DNA from: an uncultured Lysobacter sp.
Lineage (GTDB): Bacteria > Pseudomonadota > Gammaproteobacteria > Xanthomonadales > Xanthomonadaceae
Reading direction: 5' to 3'
DNA: 43,831 nt
Assembly (NCBI GenBank): GCA_946480055.1
Contig: CAMLID010000024.1
Span: 1-43,831 of the forward strand
Shown here piece after piece: positions 23,926 to 30,757 of this stretch. A program made the translations under genes and the position numbers. Each line of letters starts with the position of its first letter. Positions within the stretch are counted from its first letter, which is position 1. Below the pieces are notes generated by a model that did no database searches, had not been told where the DNA came from, and saw only the letters and a list, made by a program, of their open reading frames with translations.

Positions 23926-25308
23926 CTATTGCCCTGGATCGGCCTGCGATTTCAGCAGGGCGTAGGCCGCGCGCAGGCCCTGGGCCTCGCCGCCGGCGGG
24001 GCGGCCGGGGCGGTCGGCGTCGTTCCAGCTGTACACGTCCAGGTGCGCCCAGGGCAGGGCGGCCGGGACGAAGCGCTCCAGGTACAGGGCCGCGGTGACC
24101 GAGCCGGCCATCTTCGAGGGGCCGGCATTGGCGATGTCGGCGATCGGGCTGGTGAGGTAGCGCAGGTAGGGGCGCCACAGCGGCATGCGCCACAGCGGGT
24201 CGCGCTGCTGCAGACCGGCGTCGAGCCAGCGCTGGGCCAGGGCGTCGTCGTTGCTGTACAGCGCCGGCAGGTCCGGGCCCAGCGCGATCCGCGCCGCGCC
24301 GGTCAGGGTCGCGAAGTCCAGCACCAGTGCCGGCGACAGTTCGCCGGCGTGGGTCAGTGCGTCGCACAGCACGACCCGGCCTTCGGCGTCGGTATTGTCG
24401 ATCTCGACGCTGATGCCCTGGCGGGTGGCGATGACTTCGCCGGGACGGAAGGCGTCCGGGCCGATCGCGTTCTCCACGGCCGGCACCAGCAGGGTGATGC
24501 GCAGCGGCAGCTTGCGCGCCATCGCTAGTTCGGCCAGGGCGATCGCGTGCGCGGCGCCGCCCATGTCCTTTTTCATGTTGCGCATGCCGTCGGCCGGCTT
24601 GAGGTCGAGGCCGCCGGTGTCGAAGCACACGCCCTTGCCGACCAGGGCGATGTGCGGATGCGCCTCGTCGCCCCAGCTCAGGCGGATCAGGCGCGGCGCG
24701 CGATGTGAAGCGCGGCCGACCGCGTGGATCGCGGGGAAATTCTGCGCCAGCAGTTCGTCGCCGGTGACCGCGTCGATGCGCGCGCCGTGCTGCTGGGCGA
24801 TCGCGCGCGCGACCGCTTCCAACTGCTCCGGCCCCATGTGCTCGGTCGGGGTGTTGATCAGGTCGCGCACGCGCACGCAGGCAGCGAGCACGGCAAAGGT
24901 TTCGCTGTTGTCGCCGTCGACCAGCAACAGCGCCGGCGCGCGCGGCGGCTGCTTGTAGCGGCTGAAACGGTAGCTGCCCAGGCCCCAGCCCAGACGCAGC
25001 GCGGCCAGGGTCGCTGCGTCGAGCGCGCCTTCCACGCGCCAGGTCCGCGCCGGCAGGCCGAACGCGGCATGGCTGTAGGAGTACGGATCCAGCGCGTCGG
25101 CGATACCGAGCACCGCGCCGCCCAGGCCGCCGTCGGCAGCGGGCAGGCTCAGCAGCGTGCCCGGCGTGGCGTCGAAGCCCTGCGCCGCGATCCAGGCCGC
25201 GGCCGTCGCCGGCAACGTCGCGCGCCAGGCGGCGAAGTCTGCACGCGCGACCAGGTGCAGCGGCAGCGCGTCGGTGGCGGAGTCGGTAAAGCCCAGGGGC
25301 AGGTTCAT
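23926..25308 (-). CDS. M17 family leucyl aminopeptidase
   Basis: 460 residues from the ATG overlapping the HAD gene's stop (ATGA); upstream extension would only read the HAD gene out of frame. A cytoplasmic dinuclear-metal exopeptidase that removes N-terminal residues from peptides. Metal ligands and catalytic residues lie in VGKGVCFDTGGLDLKPADGM (K225, D230, K237), KKDMGGAA (D248) and the family signature N305-TDAEGR-311. It is shorter in the N-terminal domain than E. coli PepA and closer to the PepB-like subgroup of Xanthomonadaceae. Co-translated with the HAD phosphatase. Confidence 0.92.
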   Translation of the reverse strand: MNLPLGFTDSATDALPLHLVARADFAAWRATLPATAAAWIAAQGFDATPGTLLSLPAADGGLGGAVLGIADALDPYSYSHAAFGLPARTWRVEGALDAATLAALRLGWGLGSYRFSRYKQPPRAPALLLVDGDNSETFAVLAACVRVRDLINTPTEHMGPEQLEAVARAIAQQHGARIDAVTGDELLAQNFPAIHAVGRASHRAPRLIRLSWGDEAHPHIALVGKGVCFDTGGLDLKPADGMRNMKKDMGGAAHAIALAELAMARKLPLRITLLVPAVENAIGPDAFRPGEVIATRQGISVEIDNTDAEGRVVLCDALTHAGELSPALVLDFATLTGAARIALGPDLPALYSNDDALAQRWLDAGLQQRDPLWRMPLWRPYLRYLTSPIADIANAGPSKMAGSVTAALYLERFVPAALPWAHLDVYSWNDADRPGRPAGGEAQGLRAAYALLKSQADPGQ

Positions 25309-26036
25309 GCGGCGGCGGTATCCGGGGTCTGGGCCGCGTCCAGCCAATCGGCGAGCGCGGCGAGGGTGTCGAATTCGAGGTCGGGACGCAGGCCGGCATG
25401 CGGCCATGGGCGGCGTTGGCCGGCGTCGTCGACGCGGTTGATCCAGCAGCTGCGCAGCCCGGCGCGATGCGCGCCGACCACGTCCAGCTCGATGTCGTCG
25501 CCCACGTGCAGCACGTACTGCGGCTCGCAGTCCAGGCGCGTGCAGGCGGCGTGGAAGATGCTGGCGGCCGGCTTGGCTTCGCCGTGTTCGCGTGCGCCGA
25601 GCTGGAACCGGAACAGATGCATCAGCCCGATCCGTTCCAGATCGGCATTGCCGTTGCTGAGCGCGGCCAGCGGCACGCGCGCGGCCAGGCGGTCCAGCGC
25701 GGCCAGGCTGTCGTCGTAGTGCTCGACCTCGCAGCGCGCGGCGAAGAACACGTCGAACGCCGGCGCGACCAGGGCCGGATCATCGCCGGAATCGCGCAGC
25801 ATGCGTTCCAGCGTGAGTTTGCGCTGGTGAGTGAAGTCGTGCGCCAGATGCGGGTGTTCGGCCGCGACCTGATCGCGCAAGGCGCGCATCGCGGCGGCGG
25901 GCCAACGCTCGGCGGTGCGCGGGGCGTGTTCGCGCAGCCATTCGCCCAACACGCGTTCGGCGTGGATCATCACCGGGGCGATCGGCCAGAGGGTGTCGTC
26001 GAGGTCGAGGGTGATGGCGCGGACGGGGAAAGTCAT
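25305..26036 (-). CDS. HAD-family hydrolase (YigB-like)
   Basis: 243 residues. HAD motif I is D11-L-D13-D-T (ITLDLDDTLW), motif II SNGN, motif III the lysine of HGEAKPAASIF, and motif IV VLHVGDDIELDVVGAHRAG. The helical cap between motifs I and II puts it in subfamily IA; the DLDDTLWPI start is typical of YigB, an FMN/pyrimidine phosphatase in E. coli. Substrate specificity cannot be read from sequence. First gene of the pair with the aminopeptidase. A TAAAAT -10-like hexamer ends 4 nt before the ATG. Confidence 0.85.
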   Translation of the reverse strand: MTFPVRAITLDLDDTLWPIAPVMIHAERVLGEWLREHAPRTAERWPAAAMRALRDQVAAEHPHLAHDFTHQRKLTLERMLRDSGDDPALVAPAFDVFFAARCEVEHYDDSLAALDRLAARVPLAALSNGNADLERIGLMHLFRFQLGAREHGEAKPAASIFHAACTRLDCEPQYVLHVGDDIELDVVGAHRAGLRSCWINRVDDAGQRRPWPHAGLRPDLEFDTLAALADWLDAAQTPDTAAA

Positions 26037-26084
26037 CGCGCCATTTTAGCGCGTAATGCGTGTGCGACTCCGCCGAATCCAGGC

Positions 26085-26113
26085 AAAACGCCTAGGGGTT
26101 TTCACCCAGGCGT
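26085..26113 (-). terminator. rho-independent terminator after the PerM-like gene
   Basis: On the minus strand ACGCCTGGGT pairs with ACCC..AGGCGT (2-nt bulge) around a GAAA loop, followed by TTTT. The stem overlaps the last base of the stop codon of the PerM-like gene. Confidence 0.65.
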
Positions 26114-27255
26114 CACTCCAGCAGCTTGGACCATTTCTCCATGCCGTCGATCCGCGCCAGCACCAGCTTTACGCAGACCAGCAGCGGTACCGCCAGCAGC
26201 AGGCCGGCGATGCCCCACAGCCAGCCGAAGATCATCAGCGCCAGGATCAGCACCAGCGGCGACAGGCGCATGCGCCGGCCGAGCACGATCGGGGTCACGA
26301 TCTGGCCCTCGATGGTGTGCAGCACCAGGTACAGGCCGGCCGGCAGCAGCGCGCGCCAGGCTTCGTCGAAGGCGACGAAGCCCATCAGCAGCATGGTCAC
26401 CATGCCGATCAGCGGGCCGACATAGGGCGCGAAGTTCAGGATCGCCGCCATCGTGCCCCACAGCAGCGACTCCGGCAGCGGCACCCCCAGCCAGAACAGC
26501 GCGCCGGCCAGGGCCAGTCCCACCGCGGTGTTGATCAGGCTGATGGTGAGCACGTAGCGCGAAATCTCGCGCTCGATCGACTGCAGGATGTCGACGGTGA
26601 CCTTGCGCTCGCGCAAGCCGGGCAACAGGGCGATCGCGTTGCGCTGCAGGCTTTCGCCGTAGACCATGAAGAAGAAGGTCAGCAACACCACCGCCAGCAC
26701 CGAGGCCACGTACTTGGGCGTGGAGGTGAGCGACTTGTAAGGGTCATTTAGCTCGGTCTTGACCACCTGCACCGGCTTGGCCGTGCTTTCGCCGCCGGCG
26801 ACACGGGCGATGTTCTGCGCGGCGCGGTTGGCTTCCTGCATCGGCTTGGTCATCTCACGCAGTTTCGGCGCGAGCTGCTTCATTTCGCTGGGCACTTGGC
26901 GCACCCATTCGCCGGCCGGTTCGATCAGTTGGTTGGCCAGCAGCCCGGCCGCCGCCAGGCCGCCGATCAGCACGATCAGGGCCCCGGCGAAACGCGGCAG
27001 CCACAGCTTGTGCAGGCCGCGGATGATCGGGTTGCCGATCAGGGCGAAGAACGCTGCCAGCAGGATAGGCAGGATCAGCGCTTGCGCGGCCCACAGGGTG
27101 GCGCCGACCGCCAGCGTCGCCAGCACCACCACCGAGGCCGGTGCGCGTGGACGCGGCGGTGAGCGACGCATACCTCCGCCGCCGTCCTCGCTCGGTACAG
27201 GCGCGGCGGGGTCGGGTTCGGGTTCGGGGTCGTGATCGGAGGGCACGGCGTTCAA
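26113..27255 (-). CDS. AI-2E/PerM-family membrane transporter
   Basis: 380 residues. An acidic, proline-rich cytoplasmic N-terminus (1-38) is followed by two N-terminal helices, a soluble segment (about 105-185), and five or more C-terminal helices. The family motifs are FFFMVYGESL, NFAPYVGPLIGM and QIVTPIVLGRRMRLSPLVLI. Proteins of this family (PerM, YdiK, TqsA) are implicated in export of small molecules or ions; the AI-2 assignment is not certain for this member. It is the last gene of the yqjDE-like operon and overlaps the preceding gene by 4 bp. Confidence 0.88.
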   Translation of the reverse strand: MNAVPSDHDPEPEPDPAAPVPSEDGGGGMRRSPPRPRAPASVVVLATLAVGATLWAAQALILPILLAAFFALIGNPIIRGLHKLWLPRFAGALIVLIGGLAAAGLLANQLIEPAGEWVRQVPSEMKQLAPKLREMTKPMQEANRAAQNIARVAGGESTAKPVQVVKTELNDPYKSLTSTPKYVASVLAVVLLTFFFMVYGESLQRNAIALLPGLRERKVTVDILQSIEREISRYVLTISLINTAVGLALAGALFWLGVPLPESLLWGTMAAILNFAPYVGPLIGMVTMLLMGFVAFDEAWRALLPAGLYLVLHTIEGQIVTPIVLGRRMRLSPLVLILALMIFGWLWGIAGLLLAVPLLVCVKLVLARIDGMEKWSKLLE

Positions 27256-27656
27256 AAGTCGATCGGGTCAGCAGCGGAACGCACAGCTTGCACCGTCGCC
27301 TCGGCGCGCGCCACGACGGCTTCCTCGCCGTCCTCGACCACGGCGGCGACCGCCTCGGTGTTGTCGGCCGCGCGCCCGGCCTCGCCCGCGGCGACGCCGG
27401 CGCTGGTGCCGGCGAACAGGCTCGACAGCATCGACACCAACTGCATCAGGCCGCCGCTCTTGGCCGCTACGCGCAAGGGTTCGGCGCGGCCGACCACGAA
27501 GCCGCTCGCCAGCCCGGCGATCACGATCCGGCCCGGCGTCCAGGCCTCGCGCCAGGAACCTTTGATCCGATCGAAGTGGGCGACCAGGCGCCGCTCCTGC
27601 GCCTCGACCACGTCCTCGGCCTGGTGCACCTTGGTGATCAGTTGTTCGAAACTCAC
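27252..27656 (-). CDS. hypothetical protein, membrane-associated, YqjK position
   Basis: 134 residues. The first 45 are charged and helical (AEDVVEAQERRLVAHFDRIK). Next is GRIVIAGLASGFVVGRAEP, a short glycine-containing apolar segment like those of YqjD/ElaB, then a second apolar stretch (GLMQLVSMLSSLFAG) and an Ala/Glu-rich tail. The place in the operon is that of yqjK in E. coli (yqjD-yqjE-yqjK), but sequence likeness is weak. No catalytic motif is seen. Its stop overlaps the PerM-like start. Confidence 0.7.
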   Translation of the reverse strand: MSFEQLITKVHQAEDVVEAQERRLVAHFDRIKGSWREAWTPGRIVIAGLASGFVVGRAEPLRVAAKSGGLMQLVSMLSSLFAGTSAGVAAGEAGRAADNTEAVAAVVEDGEEAVVARAEATVQAVRSAADPIDF

Positions 27657-27702
27657 GGGGCGTGCCTCGCAGGACGGTGGATCGGAGGTGATGCGCGACG
27701 GC

Positions 27703-28269
27703 TCAGGGCGGGGTCACGTCTATGCCGCGCTCGTCCTTGTCGCCGCCGGGCTGGTCCGGCGGCCAACGCCGGGTGGCCTCGCGCGCCGACTCCGGCGAAC
27801 CCGGGGTCGGGGTGACGTCGGCCAGTTCGCCGATGCCCAGCCGTGCCAGCTGCCGGCGCGTGGCCTGCATGCGGGTATGTTCGAAATAGCGCACCGCCTG
27901 CCATCCGGCCCAGCCCGTCACCACCAGGCTCAACAACGCGCTCAGCAGCATCGCCAGCGACCACGGCATGCCCACGGTGCGGTTGAGGAACACGATCAGG
28001 GTCGCCATCAGCAGCAACCAGGCCGAGCCGCCGAACGCGATCGCCACGCCCATCAGCGCCAGCGCACGGCCCAAGGCGCTGCGCGCCAGCGAGATGTCGG
28101 CCGCGACCAGACTGCGCAGCGCCTTGACGGTGTCGCCGGCTGCGCCCAGACCGGCGCGGCCGGTATCGCCGAGCTGGCGCAGCGATTCCAACAGATCCGG
28201 CGCCGCATCCGCCGGCGGGGGATCCTCGCCCGGCGGCTGCGGCTCGCGTTCGTCCCCCGTGGCTTGCAT
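27703..28269 (-). CDS. YqjE/holin-X superfamily inner-membrane protein
   Basis: 188 residues. A proline/acid-rich start is followed by an amphipathic helix (LLESLRQLGDTGRAGLG) and two membrane helices (ALMGVAIAFGGSAWLLLMATLIVFL and MPWSLAMLLSALLSLVVTGWAGW), with the conserved AADISLARSALGRAL between. This is the DUF1469/YqjE layout, annotated 'phage holin superfamily' by fold only. Nothing here suggests a phage. Neighbours are the DUF883 gene (8 bp upstream) and the YqjK-position gene. In E. coli the corresponding operon is induced by osmotic stress and stationary phase. Confidence 0.8.
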   Translation of the reverse strand: MQATGDEREPQPPGEDPPPADAAPDLLESLRQLGDTGRAGLGAAGDTVKALRSLVAADISLARSALGRALALMGVAIAFGGSAWLLLMATLIVFLNRTVGMPWSLAMLLSALLSLVVTGWAGWQAVRYFEHTRMQATRRQLARLGIGELADVTPTPGSPESAREATRRWPPDQPGGDKDERGIDVTPP

Positions 28270-28277
28270 GCGGCGGC

Positions 28278-28640
28278 TTACTTGTCGCCGCTGCGGGCGA
28301 GCTTGGCGATGATGAAGCCGGCCGCGAAGGCCACGCCGAACGAAGCCAGCGGACGCTCGCGCACCAGGTCGGCCGCGCTTTCGATCAGGTCGCGGCCCTT
28401 GTCCATCAGCACGTCGACCTGTTCGCGCGCGGCGGTGCCCGCGTGCTCGGCCGCGGCGATGCCTGCCAGCGCGCCGTCGGCCAGGTCGGCCTTGACGTTG
28501 GCCTTGCCGATCTTGAGTTCGTCGCCCGCCGCGCCGGCGGCGCCGCGGATCGCCACGCCGGCGTCGGCCGCGGCTTGTTTGAGGTGAGATCCGGCTTCAC
28601 CGAGGTTGGCCTTCATGGCGTCGGTCGAGGTGGGGGTCAT
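28278..28640 (-). CDS. yqjD: DUF883/ElaB-YqjD family ribosome-and-membrane-associated protein
   Basis: 120 residues from the ATG at 28640 (Shine-Dalgarno AGGAGA). A long helical, alanine-rich body leads to the family's C-terminal segment RERPLASFGVAFAAGFIIAK, a single glycine-containing helix preceded by VRERP. E. coli YqjD and ElaB bind stationary-phase ribosomes through the N-terminal part and tether them to the inner membrane. First gene of the operon with the YqjE-like gene. The symbol reflects family and context, not proven orthology. Confidence 0.8.
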   Translation of the reverse strand: MTPTSTDAMKANLGEAGSHLKQAAADAGVAIRGAAGAAGDELKIGKANVKADLADGALAGIAAAEHAGTAAREQVDVLMDKGRDLIESAADLVRERPLASFGVAFAAGFIIAKLARSGDK

Positions 28641-28716
28641 TGCGTTCTCCTGGGAATGGGGCGGAACTCGTCGGCGGTACGCGTCCTTGCGATGATCGCT
28701 CACCCGCAGGGCCGCG

Positions 28717-30147
28717 CTATTGCATCAACAGATTGGCGACAGCGCCGCCGCGCATGACGCGCAGGACCAACTGTGCCGGAGGCCGTGTGAAGCTCGCGCG
28801 GAAGCCCGGCAAATCGTCGAAATCGCCGGCATTGGCCGCGATCACCACGTCGCCGGCCCGCAAGCCGTTGCGTTCGGCCCGGCTACCGCGTGCCACCGAC
28901 TCCAGCAGCACGCCCGATGCGCCGGCCTGGCGCAGGCGCTCGGGCAGCTCGGCGAAGCGGGCGCCGGTCAGGCGTTCGTCGAGTTCGTTGCCCGAGTAGG
29001 CCTTGGGTTGCTCGCGCAGGGTCGCGGCCAGTTGCAGCGGCTTGCCTTCGCGGCGCACTTCCAGCGACACCCGCCCGCCGATCGGCTGCAGGCCCTCGAA
29101 GTTGCGCAGCGCGTCGCGGCTGTCGATGCGCTGTCCGTTGGCAGCCAGGATCACGTCGCCCGGCTTCAGCCCGGCCGCGGTCGCGGCGCTGCCGGCGAAC
29201 ACCCGCGTCACCAGCGCGCCGCGCGGCTCGTCCAGCTTCAGCGCCTGCGCCAGCGCCGCGTCCACGTCCTGCGACTCCAGCCCCAGCGAACCGCGCCGGA
29301 CCACGCCGTCGTTGGCGATCAGCTGATCCTTGATGTTGCGCGCCAGATTGGCCGGGATCGCGAAGCCCAGGCCGATGTTGCCGGCCATGCTGCCCTGCGG
29401 ATTGAAGCTGGCGGTGTTGATGCCGACCAGCTCGCCGTTGAGGTTGACCAGCGCGCCGCCGGAATTGCCGGGATTGATCGAGGCGTCGGTCTGGATGAAG
29501 TTCTGGTAGCCCAGCCCGCGCAGGCCGCTGCGGCCGACCGCCGATACGATGCCCGAGGTCACCGTCTGGCCGATCCCGAACGGATTGCCGACCGCGACCA
29601 CGAAATCGCCGACCTTGAGCGCGTCGGAGTCGGTCAGGCTGAGCGCGCTCAGGTTCTCGGCCGCGATCTTCATCACCGCGATGTCGGTGTCCGGGTCGGA
29701 GCCGACGAAATCGGCCTTGAGCGTGCGCCCGTCGCTGAGCGTGACCGAGACCGCGTCGGCGCCCTCGATCACATGGTGGTTGGTCAGCACGTAGCCGTTC
29801 TTGGCGTCGATGATCACCCCCGAGCCCAGCGACTCGTTGATCCGCTCCTGCGGCACGTTCGGGAACATGCGCCGGAACATCGGATTGTTGGCGAACGGGG
29901 TGCGTACGGTCTGCTTGGCATGCACGCTGACCACCGCCGGCGTCACCCGCGCCAGCATCGGCGCCAGCGACGGCACCGGCTGTCCGCCGACCGCGGTCGG
30001 CAGCGCCGATACCGCCGGCAGCGCGGCCGCGGCGGGCGAGGCCTGGGCCGGCGCTTCCAGGCCGTCGCGGATCGCGGTCGCGGCGAAACCGCCGAAAGCG
30101 GCGGCCAGGGTCAGGGCGAGCAAGGTCGGCAAAGGACGAGGACGCAT
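28717..30147 (-). CDS. degQ: DegP/DegQ-type periplasmic serine endoprotease (HtrA)
   Basis: 476 residues from the ATG at 30147, which begins with a signal-anchor (MRPRPLPTLLALTLAAAFGG); the longer reading adds residues with no likeness to the family. The trypsin-like triad is H125 (LTNHHVI), D155 (DPDTDIAV) and S229 (NPGNSGGALV). Two PDZ domains follow (about 295-385, with GSAATAAGLKPGDVILAANG, and 395-470, with GSRAERNGLRAGDVVIAAN). It degrades or refolds damaged envelope proteins. It is divergent from nrdJ across 610 bp. DegP versus DegQ is not decided by sequence alone; the short Q-linker region favours DegQ. Confidence 0.93.
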   Translation of the reverse strand: MRPRPLPTLLALTLAAAFGGFAATAIRDGLEAPAQASPAAAALPAVSALPTAVGGQPVPSLAPMLARVTPAVVSVHAKQTVRTPFANNPMFRRMFPNVPQERINESLGSGVIIDAKNGYVLTNHHVIEGADAVSVTLSDGRTLKADFVGSDPDTDIAVMKIAAENLSALSLTDSDALKVGDFVVAVGNPFGIGQTVTSGIVSAVGRSGLRGLGYQNFIQTDASINPGNSGGALVNLNGELVGINTASFNPQGSMAGNIGLGFAIPANLARNIKDQLIANDGVVRRGSLGLESQDVDAALAQALKLDEPRGALVTRVFAGSAATAAGLKPGDVILAANGQRIDSRDALRNFEGLQPIGGRVSLEVRREGKPLQLAATLREQPKAYSGNELDERLTGARFAELPERLRQAGASGVLLESVARGSRAERNGLRAGDVVIAANAGDFDDLPGFRASFTRPPAQLVLRVMRGGAVANLLMQ

Positions 30148-30386
30148 CGTGGAACGGTTCCGGTTGGGTTCGGTGATGGGGGGGCGGCGGCGGGCAGAGC
30201 CGCTCGCCGCGGGTTGCTGAACGGCAGTGTCCGGCAACCGCGTTAAATATGCGATGAAGTGTTCCTCTTCAGGGTTTGTATGCGCCGTCTGCACACGATG
30301 TATGGCCGTATTTGGCAGGCGTTTTCGTAGCGCGCGCGCGTGGCGTTCACCCCCGTCCCGACACGTGACTGCGATCAAAAAAACCG

Positions 30387-30415
30387 TTGACACCGTCCGA
30401 GGCCGGGCGTAGCTT
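30387..30415 (+). promoter_or_regulatory. nrdJ promoter
   Basis: -35 TTGACA (30387-30392, perfect consensus), 17-bp spacer, -10 TAGCTT (30410-30415), preceded by an A-tract (30377-30383). The predicted start near 30422 puts the NrdR-like palindrome about 10-20 bp downstream, where a bound repressor would block the polymerase. Confidence 0.6.
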
Positions 30416-30429
30416 GAGGCCTCGCTTCG

Positions 30430-30445
30430 ACACTACATGTAGTGG
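30430..30445. promoter_or_regulatory. NrdR-box-like palindrome
   Basis: ACACTACATGTAGTGG contains the perfect 14-bp palindrome CACTACATGTAGTG (30431-30444) and fits the NrdR consensus acaCwAtATaTwGtgt at 13 of 16 positions. A degenerate partner, GCCCAAGCTTAGGG, is centred 32 bp downstream (30469.5), the usual spacing of tandem NrdR boxes, but it keeps only the outer C/A and T/A/G positions. Confidence 0.6.
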
Positions 30446-30757
30446 TTGCCGCAGCGACGGGAGCCCAAGCTTAGGGGTTCGGCTTGGGTCGGTTAGGCGC
30501 CAACGGGGGGCGGCGCATGACAGGAGCAGGCTCGGCCCGATGCCATCGACACAATCTCGCACGCGGCGCGTAATGGCGCGATCGCGCGCGTAGCCGTCGG
30601 TGGCCAGCCACCACCGCGGCAGCGGCAGGCAACAGGCACCACCCACGATATAGACAGCGTTCCCAGACACACCCCGATTACCAGCAATCACAAACAAGAC
30701 TCACCCGGCGGCGGGCGCAACAGCACGGCCCGCCCCAGTTAAGGAGACAGGACAGGC

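Larger units (their letters stand above)
30148..30757. other. control region between degQ and nrdJ
   Basis: 610 bp without a gene. It holds the nrdJ promoter and NrdR-box-like palindrome (30387-30445), then a leader of about 330 nt. The leader includes a hairpin GGTGG-CCAG-CCACC (30599-30612), the motif ACACCCCGATTAC (30669-30681, shared with the H1-like gene's leader) and the Shine-Dalgarno AAGGAGAC before the nrdJ ATG. No conserved B12-box is found, so I see no cobalamin riboswitch. Confidence 0.5.

Noticed and set aside
27703..28269. Phage holin and a prophage remnant
   Set aside because: The 'holin' label comes from the superfamily name; neighbours are yqjD-like and perM-like, and no phage genes, integrase or attachment site are present.
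30422..30757. Cobalamin riboswitch in the nrdJ leader, expected for a B12-dependent enzyme
   Set aside because: I could not find the conserved B12 box or the GCCACTG-type core; the leader has only a short hairpin. NrdR-type control is better supported.
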